NCBI RefSeq assembly: GCF_016612865.1
Contig: NZ_JAENZZ010000002.1
Coordinates: 1,922,001-1,986,000 of the forward strand
Origin: Blastococcus sp. TML/M2B
GTDB taxonomy: Bacteria; Actinomycetota; Actinomycetes; Mycobacteriales; Geodermatophilaceae
Reading direction: 5' to 3'
DNA length: 64,000 nt
Shown: in pieces, positions 1-7,127 of the stretch
How positions within the stretch are numbered: position 1 is the first letter of the stretch
Layout: every line of letters begins with the position of its first letter
Translations under genes and position numbers: made by a program
The notes under the pieces: generated by a model
Database searches by the model: none
The model's input: only the letters and a program-made list of their open reading frames with translations
What the model was told of the DNA's origin: nothing

Positions 1-219
1 CTCGCGCAGCGGCCGCGGGTCGAGGGCGTAGAGCCGCCGCTTCCCCTCGGCCCGCACCGTGACCAGGCCGGCCTCCCGCAGCACGCGCAGGTGCCGGCTG
101 ACCGCCGGCCGGCTGACCGGGAAGCGCTCGGCGAGCTCCCCCGCGGGCACCTCGCCGTGGGCGAGCAGCCGCACGAGCTCCCGGCGGACCGGGTCGGCCA
201 GCGCGGCGAGGGCGTCCAC
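1..219 (-). CDS. ArsR-family transcriptional regulator (C-terminus beyond the window edge)
   Basis: The minus strand from a GTG at 219 reads a winged-helix ArsR/SmtB N-terminus: an ALADPVRRELVRLL helix, then the recognition region SRPAVSRHLRVLREAGLV, then a basic wing ending in a KRRLYALDP motif. About 73 residues are present and the frame is open to base 1, so the gene is cut by the window. No ATG is available in this frame upstream, which supports the GTG start. No Cys metal-binding motif is visible, so it is more like the SdpR or AHSA1-associated branch than a metal sensor; the target is unknown. An inverted repeat lies directly upstream and suggests autoregulation. Family call is firm, function inferred. 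Confidence 0.75.
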   Translation of the reverse strand, partial: MDALAALADPVRRELVRLLAHGEVPAGELAERFPVSRPAVSRHLRVLREAGLVTVRAEGKRRLYALDPRPLRE

Positions 220-227
220 GGGTGCAT

Positions 228-247
228 GCGTAACACATGGGTTACGC
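228..247. promoter_or_regulatory. Dyad GCGTAAC-N6-GTTACGC, probable ArsR operator
   Basis: A perfect 7-bp inverted repeat with a 6-nt spacer lies 9 nt upstream of the ArsR start codon and before the divergent small ORF at 293. Size and spacing suit a winged-helix dimer site. Binding is inferred from position only. Confidence 0.45.
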
Positions 248-292
248 GAAGGGGAGGGGTTCCACCGTCCGCCGTCGGGGCATGCGCCGGGC

Positions 293-487
293 ATGACCGT
301 CACCGATCCCGACACCCCGGATCCGCTCAACGACCCCCGCACGCTGCAGGCCGATCCCGGCGCGATGGGCCAGGGCGAGGACCTCGCCTCGGCCGGGGAC
401 GACCCGCTCGTGGCCGGCGAGGACGAGATCGCCGCCGACGAGGAGGAGCAGGCGGCCGGCGGCCCGTACGCCGACCCGGCGGTGTGA
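293..487 (+). CDS. Small acidic hypothetical protein
   Basis: A 64-residue ORF from ATG 293. It is strongly acidic (17 Asp/Glu against a single Arg) and rich in Pro, Ala and Gly, with no membrane segment, Cys or recognisable domain; it is probably disordered. It is divergent from the ArsR gene, with the dyad at 228-247 between them. I do not recognise a family. Codon use resembles its neighbours and the reading frame is clean, but short ORFs are easily spurious in GC-rich DNA, hence moderate confidence. Confidence 0.5.
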   Translation: MTVTDPDTPDPLNDPRTLQADPGAMGQGEDLASAGDDPLVAGEDEIAADEEEQAAGGPYADPAV

Positions 488-554
488 CGGATCGGTCCAC
501 CCCCGCGCGCCGGTGCCGGGGGGCGCCATCGCTGCGCTGCGGCACGATGGGCCG

Positions 555-1515
555 GTGATCCAGACCCCGCTGACCCGCCGCTTCGACCTCGCGACGCCGG
601 TCGTCGGTGCGCCGATGGCCGGCGTCTCCGGCGGCGCCCTCGCCGCGGCCGTCTCCCGGGCCGGCGGGCTCGGCATGGTCGGCGTCAGCGGCCGGCACAG
701 CGCCGAGTTCGTGACGGCGGAGAGCGCCCGCGCCGCCGAGGGCGGCCCCTTCGGCGTCGGGCTGATGATCTGGACGCTCGCGGACCGGCCGGAGCTCTTC
801 GACGCCACGCTGGCCGCACGCCCGGCACTGGTGTCGATGTCCTTCGGCGACCCGGCGCCCTACGTCGCGCCGCTGCACGACGCGGGCATCGCCGTCGTCG
901 CGCAGGTGAACACCGTCGCCGATGCGCACCGCGCCCTGGAGGCGGGTGTCGACGTCCTGGTCGCGCAGGGCACGGAGGCCGGTGGGCACACCGGGCAGCG
1001 CGCGCTCCTTGCCGCTGCTGCAGGAGGTGCTCGCGCTCACCGACCTGCCGGTCCTCGCCGCCGGCGGGATCGCGACGGGCCGCGCGATGGCCGGGATGCT
1101 GGTCGCCGGCGCGGCCGGGGTGTGGATCGGGACGGCGCTGCTGTCGTGCACGGAGGGGCTCAACGGCGCGGCCGCCCGCCTGCGGATCCGGGAGGCCGAC
1201 GGCGACGGCACGGTGCTGACCCGCGCCTTCGACGTCGCCGAGGGCATCGCCTGGCCGGAGCGCTGGCCCGGCCGGGCGCTGGTCAACGACTTCTCCCGCG
1301 CCTGGCACGGGCGGGAGGCCGAGCTGGTGTCCGACGACGCCGCCCGGCAGCTCGTCGTCGACGGCCGGCGCACCGGGGACCCCGCGCACGCCCCGCTCTA
1401 CGCGGGCGAGGCGGTGGGGATGGTGCGCGCGGAGCGGTCGGCGACCGACGTCGTCCGCGAGCTGACCGCGGACGCCGAGACGGCCCTGCGCGCCGTCCCG
1501 GGCCTGCTCGGCTAG
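555..1515 (+). CDS. Nitronate monooxygenase-like FMN protein, split by a +1 frameshift near 1008
   Basis: The first frame (GTG 555 to about 1005) gives the 2-nitropropane dioxygenase/NMO TIM-barrel start: TPLTRRFDL, GAPMAGVSGG, GLGMVGVSG, and the GTEAGGH motif that contributes to the FMN/active-site region. The next frame (about 1010 to 1515) continues it with LPVLAAGGIATGRAMAGMLVAGAAGVWIGTAL, the phosphate-binding part of the barrel, and a normal C-terminus. One extra base in the GCGCTCCTTG stretch (about 1005-1010) explains the break; without it the join reads QRALLPLLQEV. The family oxidises alkyl nitronates with FMN and O2 in the cytoplasm, or related substrates, so the precise substrate is open. 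An in-frame ATG at 513 is possible but adds non-conserved residues. A sequencing error is more likely than true decay because nothing else is damaged. Confidence 0.75.
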
Positions 1516-1527
1516 CGCCCGAGCCGC

Positions 1528-1584
1528 CGGATGTGCACGAACCGGGGTCTTGCGCCGCCGGAGAGGCCGTTATGCGCACATCCG
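1528..1584. terminator. Weak hairpin between convergent genes
   Basis: Nine-bp complementary arms (CGGATGTGC at 1528-1536, GCACATCCG at 1576-1584) enclose a 39-nt GC-rich loop between the convergent NMO and FrnE genes. No T-tract is present. It may act as a bidirectional terminator. Confidence 0.35.
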
Positions 1585-1588
1585 CCGG

Positions 1589-2287
1589 TCAGACGGCGCA
1601 GGTGCCGTCCTCGCAGCCCTCGGCGGCGGGGACGGTGATCAACGGGTTGGCGTCGGCCCAGGCGCGCTCGAGGATCTGCAGCAGCTGCTCGGCGGGCTGG
1701 GCGCCGGCGGCGCCGTACTTCCGGTCGACGACGAAGAACGGGACGCCGCGCGCGCCGAGCTCGACCGCCGTCGCGCTGTCCTCGATGACCGCGTGCCGGT
1801 AGCGGCGGTCGGCCAGCGCCTCGCGGACCTCGGCCTCGTCCAGCCCCACCTCCACGGCGAGCGGCACGAGCGAGTCGACGTCGAAGACCGAGCGCTGCTC
1901 CTCGAAGTAGGCGTGCAGCAGGCGCTCCTTGAGCTCGTTGCGCTTCTCGTTGCCGTGCTCGGCGGCCAGGTGCAGCAGCTCGTGGGCGAGCAGCGTGTTG
2001 CCGCTGATGCCGTCGGCCAGGTGGTACTCGAGCCCCTCGGCGGCGGCGAGCTCCTCGAGACCGCGCATGTTCTCGCGCATCTGCTCCGCGGGGACGCCGT
2101 ACTTGGCGGCCAGCGCGGGCAGCGTCGGGTGCGTCTCGCCCTCGGGGACCGTCGGGTCCAGCTGGAAGGAGCGCCACACGACCTCGACCTGGTCACGGTG
2201 CGGGAACCGCTCCAGGGCGGTCTCCAGCCGGCGCTTGCCGACGTAGCACCACGGGCAGACGACGTCGGACCACACCTCTACGCGCAT
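1589..2287 (-). CDS. DsbA-family oxidoreductase, FrnE-like
   Basis: A 232-residue thioredoxin-fold protein of the DsbA/FrnE branch. It begins MRVEVWSDVVCPWCYVGKRR, so the CxxC is C11-P-W-C14, followed by an all-helical insertion (about 60-150) and the cis-Pro loop GVPFFVVDRKYGAAGAQ typical of FrnE. The C-terminus carries two further Cys (EGCEDGTCAV), a feature also seen in some FrnE proteins. There is no signal peptide, so it is probably a cytoplasmic disulfide isomerase or redox protein linked to oxidative stress rather than an envelope folding factor. ATG 2287 is chosen because the conserved strand begins there; upstream codons are low-complexity. It lies downstream of the FKBP gene but a strong hairpin separates them. 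Confidence 0.85.
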   Translation of the reverse strand: MRVEVWSDVVCPWCYVGKRRLETALERFPHRDQVEVVWRSFQLDPTVPEGETHPTLPALAAKYGVPAEQMRENMRGLEELAAAEGLEYHLADGISGNTLLAHELLHLAAEHGNEKRNELKERLLHAYFEEQRSVFDVDSLVPLAVEVGLDEAEVREALADRRYRHAVIEDSATAVELGARGVPFFVVDRKYGAAGAQPAEQLLQILERAWADANPLITVPAAEGCEDGTCAV

Positions 2288-2337
2288 GCCCGACCCAACG
2301 CCGTTGCACGGCGGAACTATTTCCCGCGGGCGGAGGG

Positions 2338-2376
2338 CGCGCCGGGTGGGGCCCGGGGGGGGTCCCACCCGGCGCG
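2338..2376 (-). terminator. 13-bp perfect hairpin after the FKBP gene
   Basis: Arms 2338-2350 and 2364-2376 are perfectly complementary around a 13-nt G-rich loop. It follows the FKBP stop by about 70 nt and precedes the FrnE start codon, so it would uncouple the two genes. There is no T-tract. Confidence 0.55.
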
Positions 2377-2444
2377 ACGGACCCGCTCGGCGCCAGGCGG
2401 GAACGTCTCCTGGACGCGCTGTGATCCGGGGGGGGGTCGCGGGG

Positions 2445-2822
2445 TCAGCGCACGCCGACGAGGTCGACGACGAAGACGAGGGTGGCGCCGGGCTTGATGA
2501 CGCCGCCCGCGCCGCGCTCGCCGTAGGCCTTGTGCGCCGGGATGGTCAGCCGGCGGCGGCCGCCGACCTTCATTCCGAGCATGCCCTCGTCCCAGCCCTG
2601 GATGACCATGCCGACGCCGAGGCGGAACTCCAGCGGGTCGCCGCGGTCCCAGGAGGCGTCGAACTGCTCGCCGCCGTCGTGGGTGACGCCGACGTAGTGG
2701 GCGCTGATCAGGTCGCCGGCCTTGGCCTCGGGGCCGTCACCGACGACGAGGTCCTCGATCACCAGGTCGTCGGGGGCGGGCCCGGTGGGGGGCTCGACGT
2801 CCGGACGGGTCAACTCGGCCAC
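2445..2822 (-). CDS. FKBP-type peptidyl-prolyl cis-trans isomerase
   Basis: A 125-residue single-domain FKBP. After a Pro-rich N-terminus (about 30 residues) come the conserved segments DLISAHYVGVTHDGGEQFDASWDRG, EFRLGVGMVIQGWDEGMLGMKVGGRRRLTIPAHKAYGERG and TLVFVVDLVGV, which include the Val-Ile-Gln-Gly-Trp floor of the binding pocket. The length matches the small cytoplasmic FKBPs of actinobacteria, and there is no signal peptide or lipobox. GTG 2822 is preferred because the run upstream (RRQRGG) is not conserved in kind. The protein should catalyse prolyl isomerisation in folding clients; specific partners are unknown. Confidence 0.9.
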   Translation of the reverse strand: MAELTRPDVEPPTGPAPDDLVIEDLVVGDGPEAKAGDLISAHYVGVTHDGGEQFDASWDRGDPLEFRLGVGMVIQGWDEGMLGMKVGGRRRLTIPAHKAYGERGAGGVIKPGATLVFVVDLVGVR

Positions 2823-2900
2823 GATGCCTCCTCGCTGGCGCCGGGGCCGTCCCGGTGCCGCGACCATCCAAGCAGCGGGGACGCCGGCCCGCCCGGGCGG

Positions 2901-3293
2901 TCACTGCACGGCAGAAGGATCCATCCAGATGGTCTCCCAGACGTGCCCGTCCGGGTCGGTGAAGCTGGTGCCGTACATGAACCCGTGGTCCTGCGCCGGC
3001 TGCAACGGCTTGCCGCCCGAGGCCAGGGCACGGGCGAGCATGTCGTCGGCCTCCTCCCGCGAGTCCACGGACAGGCCGTTGAGCTGCGTCGTTGCCGCGG
3101 CCGGGTCGCCGACCGCTCCCGGCACGAAGTCGGCGAACCGGTCGCGGGTGAGCAGCATGACCACGATCTGCTCGCTGATGACGACCGACGCCGTCCGCTC
3201 GTCGCTGAACTGCTCGTCGAACTCGAGGCCGAGCCCACCGTAGAAGGCCTTGGCCCGGGCCAGATCGGCGACGGGGAGGTTCACGAAGATCAT
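2901..3293 (-). CDS. VOC-family (glyoxalase/bleomycin-resistance fold) protein
   Basis: A 130-residue single VOC module starting MIFVNLPVADLARAKAFYGGLG, the usual first beta-alpha unit. A second half follows (QLNGLSVDSREEADDMLARALASGG) and the C-terminal DPDGHVWETIWMDPSAV strand. The pattern fits the PhnB/YaeR-like lactoylglutathione-lyase relatives, often annotated as extradiol-dioxygenase-like. The substrate cannot be told from the sequence. It is divergent from another VOC gene of different sequence at 3431, and the 137-nt gap is presumably a shared promoter region. Confidence 0.8.
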   Translation of the reverse strand: MIFVNLPVADLARAKAFYGGLGLEFDEQFSDERTASVVISEQIVVMLLTRDRFADFVPGAVGDPAAATTQLNGLSVDSREEADDMLARALASGGKPLQPAQDHGFMYGTSFTDPDGHVWETIWMDPSAVQ

Positions 3294-3430
3294 GCGCACG
3301 GGGGTCTCCTCGGTCCGCGGGGCGGCGCGCCCACGCGCGCCGTCAGCAGTACGACGACCGACGACGACGGTTCTCATCGGCGGGGCGCCGGGGGGTGCCG
3401 GATGCCGGGCCCCGCCGCTACCGTCCGGCC

Positions 3431-3820
3431 ATGATCGACCACCTGGGTCTGCAGTGCGCCGACGCCGCCGCTGCAGCGGCCTTCTACGAGCAGGTCTTCG
3501 CCTCCTGCGGCGTGCGGGAGGCCATGCGCTTCGACACCCCGCACGGCCCGGTGATCGGCCTGGCCGGCCCGGGCGGCCAGCCGCAGCTGTGGACGTCGCC
3601 GCTGGCGGAGGGTGACAACCGCCCCGTGCACCTCGCGCTGGCGGCCCCGTCGCGCGAGGCCGTCGACGCCGTCTATGCGGCAGCACGGGAGGCGGGCGCG
3701 GAGATCCTGCACGAGCCGCGGGAGTGGCCCGAGTACCACCCGGGCTACTACGGCGTCTTCCTGCGCGATCCCGACGGCAACAACGTCGAGGCCGTGCACC
3801 ACGGGTTCCCGGCGTCCTGA
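3431..3820 (+). CDS. VOC-family glyoxalase-like protein
   Basis: A 129-residue VOC domain: MIDHLGLQCADAAAAAAFYEQVF at the start, a middle HLALAAPSREAVDAVYAAAREAG, and the metal-ligand-bearing C-terminal strand FLRDPDGNNVEAVHHG. The His near the N-terminus and the Glu in NVEAV occupy the usual metal-ligand places of the fold. Proteins of this type are called lactoylglutathione lyase-like or dioxygenase-like; no substrate can be assigned. The ATG at 3431 coincides with the first conserved residue. It precedes the GH13 gene on the same strand by 17 nt and may be co-transcribed with it. Confidence 0.8.
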   Translation: MIDHLGLQCADAAAAAAFYEQVFASCGVREAMRFDTPHGPVIGLAGPGGQPQLWTSPLAEGDNRPVHLALAAPSREAVDAVYAAAREAGAEILHEPREWPEYHPGYYGVFLRDPDGNNVEAVHHGFPAS

Positions 3821-3837
3821 TCGGGGCAGACGGTCGC

Positions 3838-5574
3838 ATGGACTCCGCACCCTCGCCCTTCCCGACGGGCGCCGAGCCCGCGCCGTGGTGGACCCGCGCC
3901 GTCGTCTACCAGGTCTACCCGCGCTCGTTCATGGACTCCGACGGCGACGGCGTCGGCGACCTGGGCGGCATCCTCCAGCGGCTGGACCACCTGACCGACC
4001 TCGGCGTCGACGTCCTGTGGCTCTCGCCGGTCTACCCCTCGCCGCAGGCCGACAACGGCTACGACATCAGCGACTACCGCGACATCGACCCGCTCTTCGG
4101 CAGCCTGGCGCAGCTGGACGAGCTGATCGCCGCCCTGCACGCGCGCGGGATGAAGCTGGTGATGGACCTGGTGGTCAACCACACCAGCGACGCGCACCCG
4201 TGGTTCGAAGAGAGCAGGGCATCGAGGACGTCACCGAAGCGGGACTGGTACTGGTGGCGGCCGCCGCGGCCGGGATTCGCGGCGGGTGACCCGGGGGCGG
4301 AGCCGACGAACTGGCAGTCGTTCTTCTCCGGGCCGACATGGACCCTCGACGAGGCCAGCGGCGAGTACTACCTGCACCTGTTCGACCGCCGCCAGCCCGA
4401 CCTCAACTGGGAGAACCCCGAGGTCAGGCACGCGGTCTACGACATGATGCGGTGGTGGCTCGACCGCGGGGTCGACGGTTTCCGCATGGACGTCATCAAC
4501 ATGATCAGCAAGGACGTCGCCCCGGACGGCTCGCTGCACGACGGGCCGCCGATCCCCGGCTCGGCGCTGGGCAGCGGGTACGCCTCGTTCATCTGCGGGC
4601 CGCGGATCCACGAGTTCCTCCAGGAGATGCACCGCGAGGTCTTCGCGGGGCGCCCGGAGGCGTTGCTGACCGTCGGCGAGATGCCCGGCGTCACCGTCGA
4701 GCAGGCCCGGCTGTTCACCGATCCGGCCCGCGCCGAGGTGGACATGGTGTTCCAGTTCGAGCACGTCGGCCTGGACCACGGGACCTCGAAGTGGGAGGTC
4801 CACCCGCTGCGGATGCGCGACCTCAAGGCCTCGTTCGGCCGCTGGCAGACGGGGCTGGCCGAGGTGGGGTGGAACTCGCTCTACTGGGACAACCACGACC
4901 AGCCGCGCGCGGTCTCCCGCTTCGGGGACGACTCCCCCGAGTTCCGCCGCGACTCGGCCACCTGCCTGGCCACGCTGCTGCACCTGCACCGCGGGACGCC
5001 GTACGTCTACCAGGGCCAGGAGCTCGGGATGGCGAACTACCCGTTCCGCTCGCTGGAGGAGTTCGCCGACGTCGAGTCGCTCAACCACCACGTGCACGCC
5101 GTCTCCGCGGGGCACGACCCGGCCGACGTCCTGGCCGCGCTGCGGACGTCGAGCCGCGACAACGCCCGCACCCCGGTCCAGTGGGACGACTCGCCCCACG
5201 CCGGCTTCACCACCGGCCGGCCGTGGCTCGCGGTCAACCCCGACCACGTCGAGTGGAACGCGGCGGCGCAGCGGGACGACCCGACGTCGGTGCTCGCCCA
5301 CTACCGGCGGCTGATCGCGCTGCGGCACGAGGACCCGGTGGTGGCCCTCGGCGACTTCCACCTGCTGCTGCCGGAGCACGACGAGGTGTACGCCTTCACC
5401 CGCTCCCGGGACGGCGGAACGCTGCTCGTCGTCTGCAACGTGGGCCGGACCACCTACCGGCTGTCGTCGCTGCTGCCCGAGGTGGTCGACGCGGAGCTGG
5501 TGCTCGGCAACCTGCCCGAGGACGACCCCGCCGTGCTGCGCCCCTGGGAGGCGCGCGTGCTCCGGCTGCCCTGA
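3838..5574 (+). CDS. GH13 alpha-glucosidase / oligo-1,6-glucosidase
   Basis: A 578-residue cytoplasmic GH13 enzyme. The (beta/alpha)8 barrel begins with WWTRAVVYQVYPRSFMDSDGDGVGDLGGI, and region I is DLVVNHTSDAHPWF. The nucleophile Asp218 is in GFRMDVINMI, the acid/base Glu281 in LLTVGEMPG, and the transition-state Asp354 in YWDNHDQPR. The Val-free FRMDV context and QGQELGMANY fit the oligo-1,6-glucosidase/alpha-glucosidase subfamily rather than alpha-amylase or trehalose synthase. It would hydrolyse terminal alpha-glucosidic bonds of short oligosaccharides (isomaltose- or maltose-type; which one is not decidable here). No sugar transporter or LacI regulator is nearby. Two hairpins follow the gene. 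Confidence 0.9.
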   Translation: MDSAPSPFPTGAEPAPWWTRAVVYQVYPRSFMDSDGDGVGDLGGILQRLDHLTDLGVDVLWLSPVYPSPQADNGYDISDYRDIDPLFGSLAQLDELIAALHARGMKLVMDLVVNHTSDAHPWFEESRASRTSPKRDWYWWRPPRPGFAAGDPGAEPTNWQSFFSGPTWTLDEASGEYYLHLFDRRQPDLNWENPEVRHAVYDMMRWWLDRGVDGFRMDVINMISKDVAPDGSLHDGPPIPGSALGSGYASFICGPRIHEFLQEMHREVFAGRPEALLTVGEMPGVTVEQARLFTDPARAEVDMVFQFEHVGLDHGTSKWEVHPLRMRDLKASFGRWQTGLAEVGWNSLYWDNHDQPRAVSRFGDDSPEFRRDSATCLATLLHLHRGTPYVYQGQELGMANYPFRSLEEFADVESLNHHVHAVSAGHDPADVLAALRTSSRDNARTPVQWDDSPHAGFTTGRPWLAVNPDHVEWNAAAQRDDPTSVLAHYRRLIALRHEDPVVALGDFHLLLPEHDEVYAFTRSRDGGTLLVVCNVGRTTYRLSSLLPEVVDAELVLGNLPEDDPAVLRPWEARVLRLP

Positions 5575-5585
5575 CCCCGCGTCTT

Positions 5586-5632
5586 GTGCACGAACCGTCG
5601 TCTCCGGTGGCCCGGGACGACGGTTCGTGCAC
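5586..5632. terminator. 17-bp perfect hairpin after the GH13 gene
   Basis: Arms 5586-5602 and 5616-5632 (GTGCACGAACCGTCGTC and its complement) with a 13-nt loop, 12 nt after the GH13 stop. It is the first of two hairpins in the gap between convergent genes. No T-tract follows. Confidence 0.6.
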
Positions 5633-5666
5633 GAACGGTCGCGTCGCCGCCGCTCAGCCCGACCGG

Positions 5667-5716
5667 TGCGCCCTGTTCCACGTCTCACCGCGCGCGGAGA
5701 GGTGGAACAGGGCGCA
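5667..5716. terminator. 15-bp perfect hairpin before the acyl-CoA dehydrogenase stop
   Basis: Arms 5667-5681 and 5702-5716 (TGCGCCCTGTTCCAC and its complement) enclose a 20-nt loop. It lies 9 nt beyond the stop of the minus-strand acyl-CoA dehydrogenase, so it most likely serves that gene, while the preceding hairpin serves the GH13 gene. Confidence 0.6.
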
Positions 5717-5724
5717 ATCGCGAC

Positions 5725-6985
5725 TCAGCTCAGCGGCGAGCGCGGCAGCAGGCGGTCGCTGATGATCCGCTTCTGGATCTCGCTGGTGCCCTCGAAGATC
5801 GTGGTCAGCCGGGCGTCGCGCCAGTGCCGCTCGACCTGCCGCTCGGTGGTGTAGCCGTTGCCGCCGTGCAGCTGCATCGCCTGGTTGGTCACCCGCACCG
5901 ACATCTCGGTGGCCTCGAGCTTGACCATCGAGGCCTCCTTGGCCACCGGCAGCCCCAGGTCGATCAGGTGCGCGACCTGCCGGTAGAAGCTGCGCGCCTG
6001 CTCGATCTGCGCGGCCATCTCGGCGACGGCGAACCGCAGCGCCTGGAAGTCGCCGATCGGGTGGCCGAACTGCTCGCGCTCCTGCAGGTAGAGGATCGAG
6101 TCCTCCAGCGCGGCGCGGGCGAGGCCGACGGCACGGGCGGCGGTGTGCACGCGCGCGGTGTTGAGGAACTTCTGCGCCTCGGCGAAGCCAGCCTGCTTGG
6201 CCGCCTCCCCCTCCTCGCCGCTGTCCTCCCGGGCCGCCTTGGCCTCGTCGATGATGTTGTCCTTCGGGATGCGGACGCCGTCGAAGGTGAGGTCCCAGGT
6301 CAGGAAGCCGTGGTAGCCGATCTTGTCGATCGGGTGCCCTGTGAGCCCCTCCGGGAACTCGCCGCGCTTCTTCTCCAGCAGCAGGTTGATCAGCCCGGCC
6401 GAGCGGGACTCCCCCTCCTCCGGGTCCCGCTCGCGCACCAGCACCTGGATGAAGTCGGCCGCCTCGGCGTTGCCGCACCAGCGCTTGCGGCCGGTCACCA
6501 CCCACTCGGTCGCCCTCGAGGACGGCGCGGGTGGAGACGCCGGCGAGGTCGGACCCGGCGTCGGGCTCGGACAGCGCGATGGCGCCGATCCACTCGCCGC
6601 GGGCGCTGCGCCGGCTGAGCTCCTCGCGCCGGTCGGCGTCGGGCACCGCCGTCCCCAGGCCCTGGGAGCGGGCCAGGATGCTGGCCGACGACATCCAGGC
6701 GCGGGCCAGCTCCTCGCTGACCATGCAGTACTCGAAGACGCCCAGGCCCAGGCCGCCCTGCTCGGCCGGCACGGTGATGCCGAAGTAGCCCAGCTCGGCC
6801 AGCCGGCCCAGCAGCGAGGCCGGGATCAGGCCCTTCTGCGGGTCGAGCTCGTTCGCGACCGGCAGCACCTCGTCCATCGCGAACCGGCGGGCCTGCAACT
6901 GCAGCTCCTCGCGCTCGGGCGTGTGCCACGGGGGCAGCAGCGCCGGCGGCGGGGGCAGCAGGGTCTCGGTCTCGCTCGACGTCAT
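5725..6985 (-). CDS. Acyl-CoA dehydrogenase, split by a +1 frameshift near 6508
   Basis: The N-terminal frame (ATG 6985 to about 6510) has the helical domain REELQLQARRFAMDEVLPVANEL, the FAD-contacting GYFGITVPAEQGGLGL and IALSEPDAGSDLAG. The C-terminal frame resumes with VVTGRKRWCGNA and continues through MQLHGGNGYTTERQVERHWRDARLTTIFEGTSEIQKRIISDRLL, which holds the expected C-terminal FAD/adenine-binding elements. One extra G at 6508-6509 accounts for the shift; removing it restores EGDEWVVTGRK. About 419 residues after correction, close to the usual family length with a somewhat extended middle. The enzyme oxidises acyl-CoA to enoyl-CoA; chain preference is unknown. It follows acetoacetate-CoA ligase on the same strand, which suggests a leucine/ketone-body or short-chain acyl-CoA module. 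A sequencing error is the simplest cause. Confidence 0.8.
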
Positions 6986-7099
6986 CGTCGGTCTCCACTC
7001 GGTCCGGGCGGATGATCAGGTCCACCTTGGGGGCTGGTCCTATCCGCCGCAGTCCGAGCTCATCCGCGCAGGTGACCAGCCTCACCAGCGCCGACCCCG

Positions 7100-7127
7100 G
7101 AGGGACTTTCGGTACCGAAAGTCCCTC
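7100..7127. terminator. 28-nt perfect palindrome at the acetoacetate-CoA ligase stop
   Basis: Bases 7100-7127 are a perfect palindrome centred on GGTACC, overlapping the TGA of the minus-strand ligase gene. Loopless in DNA, it would form a stable RNA hairpin with a short loop. Terminator by position; an operator for the downstream acyl-CoA dehydrogenase (start 6985) cannot be excluded. Confidence 0.5.
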
